Positions 1 to 5,048 of a stretch of DNA of 5,048 bases are shown in pieces. The DNA is from Clostridia bacterium (GTDB lineage Bacteria; Bacillota; Clostridia; DSM-8532). The position numbers were made by a program, and so were the translations under genes. A model generated the notes under the pieces. The model was not told the DNA's origin, made no database searches, and saw only the letters and a list, made by a program, of their open reading frames with translations. The first letter of the stretch is position 1; every line of letters starts with the position of its first letter. Location of the stretch: contig JAOABT010000219.1 in the NCBI GenBank assembly GCA_026418215.1, positions 1 to 5,048 of the forward strand, written 5' to 3'.

Positions 1-13
1 GTATAAGAGACAG
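1..13 (+). other. Residual Tn5/Nextera mosaic-end adapter sequence (artefact)
   Basis: The first 13 bases, GTATAAGAGACAG, are identical to the last 13 bases of the 19-base Tn5 mosaic end used in Nextera tagmentation libraries. They sit exactly at the sequence edge, in the orientation expected when an insert follows an adapter, and thrS-like coding sequence begins immediately afterwards at base 14. I read them as untrimmed adapter, not as genome sequence or a natural transposon end. They happen to stay open in the thrS frame, so automatic annotation may add four spurious residues. Confidence 0.93.
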
Positions 14-1168
14 GGCCTGCCGCTCTTGATGCCCAAGGGCGCGAGAATTGTTCAAACCCTTCAGCGTTTCGTTGAGGACGAGGAGGAAAGAAGGGGCTAT
101 GTGCTTACCAAGACTCCGTTTATGGCAAAGCCTGATCTCTACAAGCTTTCAGGCCACTGGCAGCATTACAAGGACGGTATGTTTGTTCTGGGAGATGAGG
201 ACAAGGACGAAGAAGTCTTTGCCCTGCGCCCCATGACATGCCCATTCCAGTTCATGATCTACAAATCTGAGCTCCATAGCTACAGAGACCTGCCTATCCG
301 CTACGGCGAGACCTCGACCCTGTTCAGAAACGAGTCTTCGGGCGAGATGCACGGACTCATCCGCGTTCGCCAGTTCACTATATCAGAAGGTCACCTGGTC
401 TGCACACCGGAGCAGCTTGAGGATGAATTTAAGGGCGTTGTCGATCTCATTAAGTTCATGATGACCACTCTGGGCATCCAGGATGATGTCAGCTACCGCT
501 TCTCCAAGTGGGACCCCAACAACAAGGAGAAGTATATCGGAAGCGCCGAGCAGTGGGAGAATGTTCAGAATCAGATGCGCGTCATTCTGGACCACCTGGG
601 CATCAACTACAAGGAAGCTGAAGGGGAAGCGGCGTTCTACGGACCCAAGCTGGATATCCAGTTTAAAAACGTTCACGGTAAGGAAGATACCATCATTACC
701 GTGCAGATTGACTTTGCGCTGGCAGAGCGTTTGGATATGACCTATATTGATAAGAACAATGAAAAGAAGCACCCCTTTGTTATTCATAGAACCTCTATCG
801 GCTGCTACGAGCGTACGCTCGCCATGCTTATAGAAAAATACGGCGGAGCCTTCCCGACGTGGCTGTCACCCGTTCAGGCCAAAATTCTGCCCCTGGTTGA
901 CAAGCACCATGACTTTGCAGAAGAGGTTGCCAAGAAGCTCAAAGACCTTGGTGTGAAGGTTGAAACCGACTATCGCAACGAAAAGATCGGCTACAAAATT
1001 CGTGAGGCCCAGCTTGAGAAGATTCCCTACATGCTGGTTATCGGCGACAAGGAGCTTGAAAACCGCGCTGTGGCGGTCCGTTCCAGAAAAGAGGGCGATC
1101 TTGGCTCCATGGATGTGGATGCCTTTGCCCAAAAGATATTGGAAGAGATTAAAACCCGCGCGCTGTAA
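14..1168 (+). CDS. thrS: Threonyl-tRNA synthetase, 5'-truncated (catalytic and anticodon-binding domains)
   Basis: Class II aminoacyl-tRNA synthetase that charges tRNA-Thr with threonine in the cytoplasm. Reading from base 14 as residue 1 (384 residues to the TAA), the fragment starts with GLPLLMPKGARIV, the beginning of the catalytic core. Motif 2 lies around residues 104-118 (FRNESSGEMHGLIRVR, with the ATP-contacting Arg at 105). Motif 3 lies around 262-274, with its Arg at 267. The three zinc ligands that recognise threonine align as Cys76 (TCP), His127 (EGH) and His258 (IHR). TVQIDF and AFYGPKLD are further family signatures. The anticodon-binding domain runs from about 283 to the end, with RNEKIGYKIREAQ and PYMLVIGDKE. 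The N-terminal TGS and editing regions, if present, lie before the contig edge. TTG at 26 and ATG at 29 are internal codons, not starts. Motif 2 and its surroundings (GETSTLFRNE, FTISEGHLVC) differ from the E. coli type (FTQDDAHIFC) and suggest a divergent ThrRS clade. Confidence 0.95.
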   Translation, partial: GLPLLMPKGARIVQTLQRFVEDEEERRGYVLTKTPFMAKPDLYKLSGHWQHYKDGMFVLGDEDKDEEVFALRPMTCPFQFMIYKSELHSYRDLPIRYGETSTLFRNESSGEMHGLIRVRQFTISEGHLVCTPEQLEDEFKGVVDLIKFMMTTLGIQDDVSYRFSKWDPNNKEKYIGSAEQWENVQNQMRVILDHLGINYKEAEGEAAFYGPKLDIQFKNVHGKEDTIITVQIDFALAERLDMTYIDKNNEKKHPFVIHRTSIGCYERTLAMLIEKYGGAFPTWLSPVQAKILPLVDKHHDFAEEVAKKLKDLGVKVETDYRNEKIGYKIREAQLEKIPYMLVIGDKELENRAVAVRSRKEGDLGSMDVDAFAQKILEEIKTRAL

Positions 1169-1185
1169 GGAAATATCCGTAAGAA

Positions 1186-1421
1186 AGGTTGCGCTAGCCT
1201 GAAAGGAACAATGCTGCAATTGCCGGATACCCGGTAAGGTTCTTGCGAAGCTTCAATCAAGGCTTGCAGTTCTGATGTTGACCTAGGGCGATCGCTTTCG
1301 TTAGCCAAGCCGAGGGGTCAAACCGATATTGCAATGGTCCTGAAGAAGCCACGCTAAGCCTCATGGCGACGACGGCTTAAAGGCACTTACAGCCTATGGA
1401 CAATTGAGTCTAGGGAAACCT
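1186..1421 (+). ncRNA. ssrS: Candidate structured RNA resembling 6S RNA
   Basis: This stretch has no supportable ORF and can fold into one long co-axial hairpin with a central bubble. The closing stem pairs 1186-1197 with 1410-1421 (AGGTTGCGCTAG against CTAGGGAAACCT, 10 of 12 pairs), with further broken pairing inward. The bubble would span 1204-1237 and 1351-1403, with small hairpins inside it: CCGG-ATAC-CCGG at 1223-1234, and TAAGCC/GGCTTA at 1355-1360/1374-1379. The upper stem uses 1238-1244/1343-1350, TTGCA/TGCAA (1264-1268/1330-1334), TTGACC/GGTCAA (1278-1283/1316-1321) and an apical GGC...GCC hairpin. The blocks GAAGCC (1345-1350), GCGACGAC (1366-1373) and TTACAGCC (1387-1394) occur in the same order as in the 3' half of E. 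coli 6S RNA (from memory). 6S RNA binds RNA polymerase holoenzyme by mimicking an open promoter. I see no convincing promoter upstream, so it could be processed from thrS read-through. The family name is an inference; the folding is drawn by hand. Confidence 0.5.
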
Positions 1422-1430
1422 GCCCTGAAA

Positions 1431-1439
1431 TGATATAAT
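1431..1439 (+). promoter_or_regulatory. Extended -10 promoter for holA
   Basis: TGATATAAT is a perfect extended -10 element (TG-N-TATAAT, hexamer at 1434-1439). At 17-base spacing the -35 position (1411-1416, TAGGGA) is poor, as often seen with extended -10 promoters. TTGAGT at 1404-1409 is too far away (24 bases). Transcription would begin near 1446-1448, inside the 5' arm of the following terminator hairpin, giving holA a leader of about 26-28 bases. No other credible promoter lies between thrS and holA. Confidence 0.7.
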
Positions 1440-1441
1440 AA

Positions 1442-1473
1442 ACTCCTAATGTTAAAAACATTGGGGGTTTTTT
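1442..1473 (+). terminator. Rho-independent terminator abutting the holA start
   Basis: ACTCCTAATGTT (1442-1453) pairs with AACATTGGGGGT (1457-1468) in an uninterrupted 12-base-pair stem (two G-U pairs) around an AAA loop. A run of six T (1468-1473) follows. It would end transcripts coming from thrS and the candidate RNA. The T-run touches the ATG at 1474, and the GGGGGT of the 3' arm is also the only ribosome-binding sequence for holA. Confidence 0.88.
1463..1468 (+). promoter_or_regulatory. holA ribosome-binding site inside the terminator stem
   Basis: GGGGGT can pair over all six bases with the CCUCCA anti-Shine-Dalgarno sequence (one G-U pair) and ends five bases before the ATG at 1474. 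In a read-through transcript it is locked in the 12-base-pair terminator stem against 1442-1447. In a transcript started at about 1446-1448 most of that pairing partner is absent and the site is largely free. It supports the 1474 start, since TAA at 1453-1455 closes the frame upstream and no ATG, GTG or TTG follows in frame until residue 33. Confidence 0.6.
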
Positions 1474-2601
1474 ATGTCTTCAAAGATTTATCCTTCCCGG
1501 AGCGGAAGTAAAGATAAAGGTGCTGACACCCTAATAGACCTTAAGAATCAAATTAAAAGCAAAACGCCCTTGAGGGTCTACCTCTTTTACGGGGAAGAGC
1601 CTTTCCTTATCGATTTTTATTTGAATGAAATGAAGAAACTGATTCTGGCAGATGATCAAAGCGGCATGAACCTCACGGTTTTTGACGGCCGTCTGGATAT
1701 CAACGCGCTTCTGGATGCCTGTGATACCTTTCCGGTATTTGCTGAAAAGAAGCTTGTCATTGTCAAGAACTCAGAACTATTCACAGCAAAAAGCAAGAAG
1801 GAAAGCGCAACTGAAAGTGCTGAGGGGGAGGAAGCCCAGGAAAACGGGGAGGGTGAGAAGGCTCCCGAGGGGAACAAGGCACAGGAAGCGCTTAAAAACT
1901 ATTTACCGGATCTTCCGGATACCACATGTCTCATCTTTGTCGAAACCCAGGTAGACAAGCGGTTGGGTGTCTATAAGCAGCTTACCAAGCAGGGCCTGGG
2001 TGTGGAATTTAGCAGACAGAGCCCGGGCGAGCTCGTTCCGTGGGTGGCGAAGGGCTTTCAGCGGAGCGGAAAAACCATCACGCCTGAAGCGGCTCAGTAT
2101 CTTGTGGCCATCTGCGACCCGGATATGTACACCCTTAAAAACGAAATTCTCAAGCTGGACGCTTATACCGGTGAACGCCGGGAGATTACTCTTAATGATG
2201 TGCGACTCATGGCTACCCCCACGATCAAAAGTGTTATTTTTGACCTCATGGATGCTGTAGTCCAAAGAAATTCGGCCAAAGCCCTAAGGCTTTTGGATGA
2301 CATGCTGTCCATCAAGGAGCCTGAACAGAAGATTCTGGCCATGCTATCCAAACAGGCGGCAGAGATGCTGAAGCTTAAGGTGTTAACCAAGAAAGGCGTA
2401 TCCCAAGCCCAGACCAGCCAGTATTTCCAAGGAAAGCATCCCTATGCACTCAAAATGCTCCAGATGAGCGCTGAACGTATTGATGAAAACTTCCTAAGAA
2501 ACCTGCTAAAAGGCTGTATGGATGCGGATTCCAGGTATAAAAAGGGTTTGATCTCGCCCAGGCTTGCCCTGGAGGTCTTGTTAGGGAATATTAAGACTTA
2601 A
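1474..2601 (+). CDS. holA: DNA polymerase III, delta subunit (clamp-loader subunit)
   Basis: A 375-residue protein of the HolA family. In the clamp loader, delta opens the beta sliding clamp ring so that it can be placed on primed DNA. Residues 33-60 (LRVYLFYGEEPFLIDFYLNEM) are the typical N-terminal start of the AAA+-like domain, with a degenerate nucleotide site (GEE in place of a full Walker A). Residues 180-246 carry the middle domain (SPGELVPWV, ITPEAAQYLVAICDPDMYTLKNEILKL, ITLNDV). The C-terminal helical collar domain covers about 252-375 (IFDLMDAV, KALRLLDDML, HPYALKMLQMS, KKGLISPRLALEVLL). Two oddities stand out. There is a polar N-terminal extension of about 20 residues with no alternative start codon. 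There is also a Glu/Lys-rich low-complexity insertion at about 104-140, likely a disordered loop, which helps explain a length above the usual 330-350. Expressed from its own extended -10 promoter. The stop codon overlaps the Pho box of the next operon. Confidence 0.92.
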   Translation: MSSKIYPSRSGSKDKGADTLIDLKNQIKSKTPLRVYLFYGEEPFLIDFYLNEMKKLILADDQSGMNLTVFDGRLDINALLDACDTFPVFAEKKLVIVKNSELFTAKSKKESATESAEGEEAQENGEGEKAPEGNKAQEALKNYLPDLPDTTCLIFVETQVDKRLGVYKQLTKQGLGVEFSRQSPGELVPWVAKGFQRSGKTITPEAAQYLVAICDPDMYTLKNEILKLDAYTGERREITLNDVRLMATPTIKSVIFDLMDAVVQRNSAKALRLLDDMLSIKEPEQKILAMLSKQAAEMLKLKVLTKKGVSQAQTSQYFQGKHPYALKMLQMSAERIDENFLRNLLKGCMDADSRYKKGLISPRLALEVLLGNIKT

Positions 2602-2636
2602 CACAGGTTTAACAATCACTTGACCTTCTCATAATA
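2598..2636 (+). promoter_or_regulatory. Candidate Pho box (PhoP-binding direct repeats)
   Basis: Four hexamers follow at an exact 11-base period: TTAACA (2598-2603), TTAACA (2609-2614), TTGACC (2620-2625) and ATAATA (2631-2636), each separated by five bases. Two match perfectly and two partly the TT(A/T/C)A(C/T)A repeat bound by the response regulator PhoP in Bacillus and relatives. The last repeat ends nine bases before a -10 element at 2646, the layout of PhoP-activated promoters. The pstSCA genes downstream are classic Pho targets. The first repeat overlaps the holA stop codon. Confidence 0.8.
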
Positions 2637-2645
2637 ATGGCTAGG

Positions 2646-2651
2646 TATAGT
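2646..2651 (+). promoter_or_regulatory. -10 element of the pst operon promoter
   Basis: TATAGT matches five of six bases of the sigma-A -10 consensus. The only -35-like hexamer, TTGACC at 2620-2625, is 20 bases upstream, too far for an efficient unaided promoter. It is itself one of the PhoP repeats, so activator dependence is likely. Transcription would start near 2658, leaving a leader of about 36 bases before pstS. Confidence 0.6.
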
Positions 2652-2679
2652 GGAGGTGTACCAAGTCGTTAATAATTGA

Positions 2680-2685
2680 AAGGAG
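2680..2685 (+). promoter_or_regulatory. pstS ribosome-binding site
   Basis: AAGGAG lies eight bases before the ATG at 2694 and fixes that codon as the start. The in-frame TTG at 2676 overlaps the upstream edge of this site and has no ribosome site of its own. Starting at 2694 also gives a normal lipoprotein signal peptide. Confidence 0.88.
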
Positions 2686-2693
2686 ATCAAGTA

Positions 2694-3524
2694 ATGAAAC
2701 TGAATAAAAGAATTGCGGCTCTTGGAGTTGCATCTATGCTTTTAACCTTAACAGCATGCGGACAGGCAGGGACTGGAGCAGGTGCGGGCAATGCCCAATC
2801 CGGTAAGATTACCATTGAAGGTTCAACCTCGATGCAGAAAATGGTTCAGGAGCTTGCAGATACTTACACAGCCAAGAACCCCAAGGTCACCATTGAAATC
2901 ATAGCTGACGGTTCTAGTGCAGGTATCAAGGCCGCAAACGAAAATAAGGCTAACATCGGTATGGCCTCCAGAGACCTCAAGGATGAAGAAAAGAAAGCAG
3001 AAGTCACCTCCAAGCAAATTGCATGGGATGCCATTGCCATCGTCGTCAACAATGATAATGGCGTTACCAATCTTTCAAAGGATCAGATCGCCAAGATCTA
3101 CACCAAGGAAATCACCAACTGGAAGGATGTCGGCGGTAAGGATGCTCCTATCGTTGTTATCGCACGTGATACCTCCTCCGGTACCCGTGAAGCCTTTGAC
3201 ACCCTGTTTGGCGTAAAGGACAAGATCAAGGCCGATCAGGAAGCCGCAAAGACAGGCGAAGTCAAGACTCTCGTTTCTCAGAATCCCAACGCTATCGGTT
3301 ATGTTTCCTTAACCTATGTCGATCAGACCATCAAGGCTATTGATGTTGATACGATCAAAGCAACTGAAGAAAACGTCAAGAACAACACCTACACCATCAA
3401 GCGCCCCTTCAACATCCTGGTGCAAACCAAGACAGATGCTGTCACACAGGCTTTCGTAGACTTCATCTACTCTGAAGAAGGAAAAGCCATCATCAGTAAA
3501 GAAGCATTGCCTGTAGGTAAATAA
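2694..3524 (+). CDS. pstS: Phosphate ABC transporter, phosphate-binding lipoprotein
   Basis: A 276-residue substrate-binding protein that captures inorganic phosphate outside the membrane and delivers it to the PstCA permease. The N-terminus is a lipoprotein signal peptide: basic MKLNKR, hydrophobic stretch 7-18, lipobox LTAC with the lipidated Cys at 22. A Gly/Ala/Ser-rich linker follows (23-37), anchoring the protein to the outer face of the membrane as expected in a Gram-positive cell. Phosphate-contacting loops of the PstS_2-type (PBP-like) family are visible: EGSTSM (42-47), DGSSAG (72-77), ASRDLK (91-96) and RDTSSGTRE (158-166). NAIGYVSL (199-206) and RPFNILV (237-243) are further family motifs. 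The protein is complete and of usual length for the short PstS class. It is first in the operon, behind a Pho box, with a hairpin after its stop codon, so phosphate limitation should induce it most strongly. Confidence 0.96.
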   Translation: MKLNKRIAALGVASMLLTLTACGQAGTGAGAGNAQSGKITIEGSTSMQKMVQELADTYTAKNPKVTIEIIADGSSAGIKAANENKANIGMASRDLKDEEKKAEVTSKQIAWDAIAIVVNNDNGVTNLSKDQIAKIYTKEITNWKDVGGKDAPIVVIARDTSSGTREAFDTLFGVKDKIKADQEAAKTGEVKTLVSQNPNAIGYVSLTYVDQTIKAIDVDTIKATEENVKNNTYTIKRPFNILVQTKTDAVTQAFVDFIYSEEGKAIISKEALPVGK

Positions 3525-3536
3525 GATATATAAAAC

Positions 3537-3558
3537 GGCAGGCCAATTATGGTCTGCC
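3537..3558 (+). terminator. Hairpin between pstS and pstC (attenuator or mRNA stabiliser)
   Basis: GGCAGGCC (3537-3544) pairs with GGTCTGCC (3551-3558), eight pairs including one G-U, around the six-base loop AATTAT. An interrupted T-rich tract follows (TCTTTGCATTTT). It resembles a weak intrinsic terminator 12 bases after the pstS stop. The pst genes on both sides belong together, so partial termination or 3'-end protection of the pstS message is more likely than a full stop. Either would let PstS be made in excess over the permease. Confidence 0.65.
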
Positions 3559-3578
3559 TCTTTGCATTTTAAGAAATT

Positions 3579-3582
3579 GGAG
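3579..3582 (+). promoter_or_regulatory. pstC ribosome-binding site
   Basis: GGAG nine bases before the ATG at 3592 selects that start. The in-frame TTG at 3562 lies just after the hairpin with no ribosome site, and the ATG at 3585 is in a different frame. Confidence 0.7.
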
Positions 3583-3591
3583 ACATGCGGT

Positions 3592-4491
3592 ATGGAAGCT
3601 CTGACGTTAAATAAAAATGCCAAAAGTAAAAGCATGACCTTCGAGAAAAGCGTTGAATTGATTTTTGCAGTATGTGCCTTACTCACCATAATCTCTGTTG
3701 CGGTCATCAGCTTTTATATTTTTGTAGCCGGCGTTCCACCCATCATTAAGGTAGGAGTCGGGAGATTTGTTTTCGGGCAGAATTGGCTGCCCACAGCCTC
3801 AACGCCACAATTCGGCATCTTCCCCATGATCGTTGCGTCGGTACTGGGAATGCTGGGGGCTATCGTAGTGGGTGTGCCCATCGGAATCTTTACAGCCATT
3901 ATGCTTGCCGAGATTGCACCCAAGAGGATTTCAAGGATTTTGAAATCCTGCATCGAGCTGCTGGCAGGCATTCCATCCGTTGTTTACGGCTTCTTCGGCT
4001 TGATGGTCATTGTGCCCTTCATCCGAATAAACCTTGGAAGCCCGACGGGAACAGGCTTACTGGCCATGATCATCATCCTATCGGTCATGGTGCTGCCCAC
4101 CATTATCAACATTACCGAAACATCCTTAAGAGCGGTTCCGAAAGAATATAAGGAAGGGTCGCTGGCGCTGGGAGCCACGCAGATTGAGACCATCTTCAAG
4201 GTTTCCATTCCTGCTGCCAAATCAGGCATCATGGCCTCTGTTGTTTTAGGCATGGGCCGGGCCATCGGAGAAACCATGGCCGTTATCATGGTCTGCGGCA
4301 ACATCGCTAGAATGCCCACATCCATCTTAAGCACCGTCAGCCCCATGACAGCAACCATTGCCAAGGATATGTCCTATGCAGGCCCCTTTCATCAATCGGC
4401 CCTGTTTGGCATAGGCGTTATTCTCTTTATCTTCATCATTACATTGAACCTTATCCTGAATGCCTTGGTTCATCGCAGCACGATTAAGTAG
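3592..4491 (+). CDS. pstC: Phosphate ABC transporter, permease subunit PstC
   Basis: A 299-residue integral membrane protein forming, with PstA, the phosphate channel of the Pst importer. Hydrophobic segments consistent with six membrane spans lie at about 21-47, 74-107, 121-144, 156-174, 211-237 and 271-293. Family motifs visible are FGIFPMIVASVLGMLGAIVVGVPIG written in parts at 74-98, then IELLAGIPSVVYGFFG (121-136). The cytoplasmic EAA loop that docks on the PstB ATPase is EGSLALGA at 188-195 followed by KVSIPAAKSGI. GRAIGETMAVIMV follows at about 222-234. Length and termini are normal for the family. Only 14 bases separate its stop from the pstA start, so the two are co-transcribed. GIPSVVYG here and GIPSIIYG in PstA reflect the shared ancestry of the two permeases. 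Confidence 0.96.
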   Translation: MEALTLNKNAKSKSMTFEKSVELIFAVCALLTIISVAVISFYIFVAGVPPIIKVGVGRFVFGQNWLPTASTPQFGIFPMIVASVLGMLGAIVVGVPIGIFTAIMLAEIAPKRISRILKSCIELLAGIPSVVYGFFGLMVIVPFIRINLGSPTGTGLLAMIIILSVMVLPTIINITETSLRAVPKEYKEGSLALGATQIETIFKVSIPAAKSGIMASVVLGMGRAIGETMAVIMVCGNIARMPTSILSTVSPMTATIAKDMSYAGPFHQSALFGIGVILFIFIITLNLILNALVHRSTIK

Positions 4492-4505
4492 GGAGGGCGA
4501 AATTA

Positions 4506-5048
4506 ATGAGTAAAAGAAGAAAAATCGGGGATATCGTCCTAAAAACGCTTATCTGGACATTCTCCTTTATCACCGTGGCTTTTTTGGTGTGGATGATTGT
4601 CTACATAGTTTCAAAGGGTGTTGCCGGAATCAACTGGTCGTTTATCACCAGCGAATATAATCTGTATCGCGGTAAAACGGGTATTCTGCCCATGATTGTG
4701 GGCACGCTGCTCTTAATATTCTCCACCTTGATTATTGCCGTGCCGATTGGCGTATGTGCTGCCATATTCCTGACCGAATATGCCAAGCAGGGAGCCATTA
4801 TCCGCATCGTACGCTTTGCAACCGAGAGCCTGTCGGGCATACCCTCCATCATTTACGGTCTATTTGGCTATATCTTCTTCAAGGATGTTCTGGGACTTGG
4901 CTTTTCGGTCATTTCCGGAGCCCTGACCTTAAGCATCATGGTTCTTCCTCTCATGGTGAGAACCACCGAAGAAGCCTTGAAGTCCGTAAATCCCGGCTAT
5001 CGGGAAGGGAGTCTGGCCTTGGGAGCCTCCAAGCTTTATACCATCTAC
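4506..5048 (+). CDS. pstA: Phosphate ABC transporter, permease subunit PstA, 3'-truncated
   Basis: The first 181 residues of PstA are present; the frame is open to the last base of the window. The start is set by GGGAGG (4491-4496, overlapping the last base of the pstC stop codon), nine bases before the ATG. The protein begins MSKRRKIGDIV, a basic cytoplasmic tail, followed by a first membrane span at about 14-36. Then come GILPMIVGTLLLIFSTLIIAVPIG (in parts, 59-82), LSGIPSIIYGLFGYIFF (109-125) and LTLSIMVLPLMVRTTEEAL (140-158). The EAA loop REGSLALGASKLYTI (166-180) ends at the window edge. About 100 further residues, including the last membrane spans, should lie beyond. It pairs with PstC as the second half of the phosphate channel; pstB and phoU are the expected next genes. 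Confidence 0.95.
   Translation, partial: MSKRRKIGDIVLKTLIWTFSFITVAFLVWMIVYIVSKGVAGINWSFITSEYNLYRGKTGILPMIVGTLLLIFSTLIIAVPIGVCAAIFLTEYAKQGAIIRIVRFATESLSGIPSIIYGLFGYIFFKDVLGLGFSVISGALTLSIMVLPLMVRTTEEALKSVNPGYREGSLALGASKLYTIY

Noticed and set aside
26..31. TTG (26) or ATG (29) as the true start of thrS
   Set aside because: The frame is open back to base 14 and encodes GLPLLMPKGARIV, which aligns with the interior of ThrRS. No ribosome site is present, and the family always has more sequence before this point.
383..787. Minus-strand ORF of 134 codons opposite thrS, and similar antisense ORFs (866-1219, 3309-3707, 3984-4364)
   Set aside because: They lie opposite well-recognised conserved genes, show no recognisable protein motifs, and are explained as shadows of the coding strand.
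1288..1295. GCGATCGC palindrome, the HIP1 octamer abundant in cyanobacteria
   Set aside because: I see it only once here, and nothing else suggests a cyanobacterium. It is part of the apical stem of the candidate RNA.
1027..1308. Minus-strand ORF reaching into the thrS-holA gap
   Set aside because: Half lies opposite thrS, the rest opposite the structured RNA, and the product resembles nothing I recognise.
1404..1409. TTGAGT as the -35 of the holA promoter
   Set aside because: It is 24 bases from the -10 hexamer, far beyond the usual 16-18. The extended -10 makes a -35 unnecessary.
1169..1473. Riboswitch, T-box, RNase P, SRP or tmRNA in the thrS-holA gap
   Set aside because: The hallmark conserved sequences of these RNAs, as I know them, are absent on both strands, including the T-box TGGNACC block and the RNase P GAGGAAAGTCC block.
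2644..2662. GGTA...TACC inverted repeat after the pst -10 as a terminator or operator
   Set aside because: Only four pairs with an 11-base loop and no T-run; likely chance.
2656..2679. Seven-codon leader ORF starting GTG in the pstS 5' leader
   Set aside because: The only ribosome-like sequence (GGAGG) overlaps the start codon itself, and the GTG sits at or before the predicted transcript start.
2676..2693. TTG start for pstS, adding six residues
   Set aside because: It overlaps the upstream edge of the AAGGAG ribosome site that serves the ATG at 2694, and would put acidic MKGDQV in front of a standard lipoprotein signal peptide.
3562..3591. TTG start for pstC, adding ten residues
   Set aside because: No ribosome site before it and it lies immediately after the hairpin. 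GGAG is well placed for the ATG at 3592.

Overview
This 5,048-base window looks like a chromosomal fragment (probably a whole short draft contig) from a low-to-mid GC Gram-positive bacterium, most likely a member of the Clostridia. The grounds are a PstS made as a lipoprotein, strong AGGAG-type ribosome sites, a PhoP-type TTAACA direct-repeat box of the Bacillota kind, and a distinctive threonyl-tRNA synthetase. No marker here allows a firmer placement. All genes are on the + strand.

Layout. Bases 1-13 are not genomic: they match the 3' end of the Tn5/Nextera mosaic end, so the sequence starts at a library adapter. From base 14 to 1168 runs the C-terminal part of thrS (catalytic core plus anticodon-binding domain). 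The 305-base gap 1169-1473 holds no protein gene. It holds a candidate structured RNA (about 1186-1421) whose fold and conserved blocks resemble 6S RNA. After it come a strong extended -10 promoter and an intrinsic terminator whose T-run touches the ATG of the next gene. holA (DNA polymerase III delta subunit) follows at 1474-2601.

The second half is the start of a high-affinity phosphate uptake operon: pstS (2694-3524, binding lipoprotein), pstC (3592-4491) and pstA (4506 to the window end, cut off), the two permeases of the ABC transporter. pstB and probably phoU would be expected next, but lie outside. Four hexamers at an exact 11-base period (2598-2636), the first two perfect TTAACA, overlap the holA stop codon and sit ten bases upstream of a -10 element. 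This is the arrangement of a PhoP-activated promoter and implies induction by phosphate starvation. A hairpin between pstS and pstC probably limits read-through or protects the pstS message.

The protein genes are conventional. The most interesting parts are non-coding: the 6S-like RNA, the superimposed terminator, promoter and ribosome site in front of holA, and the Pho box.
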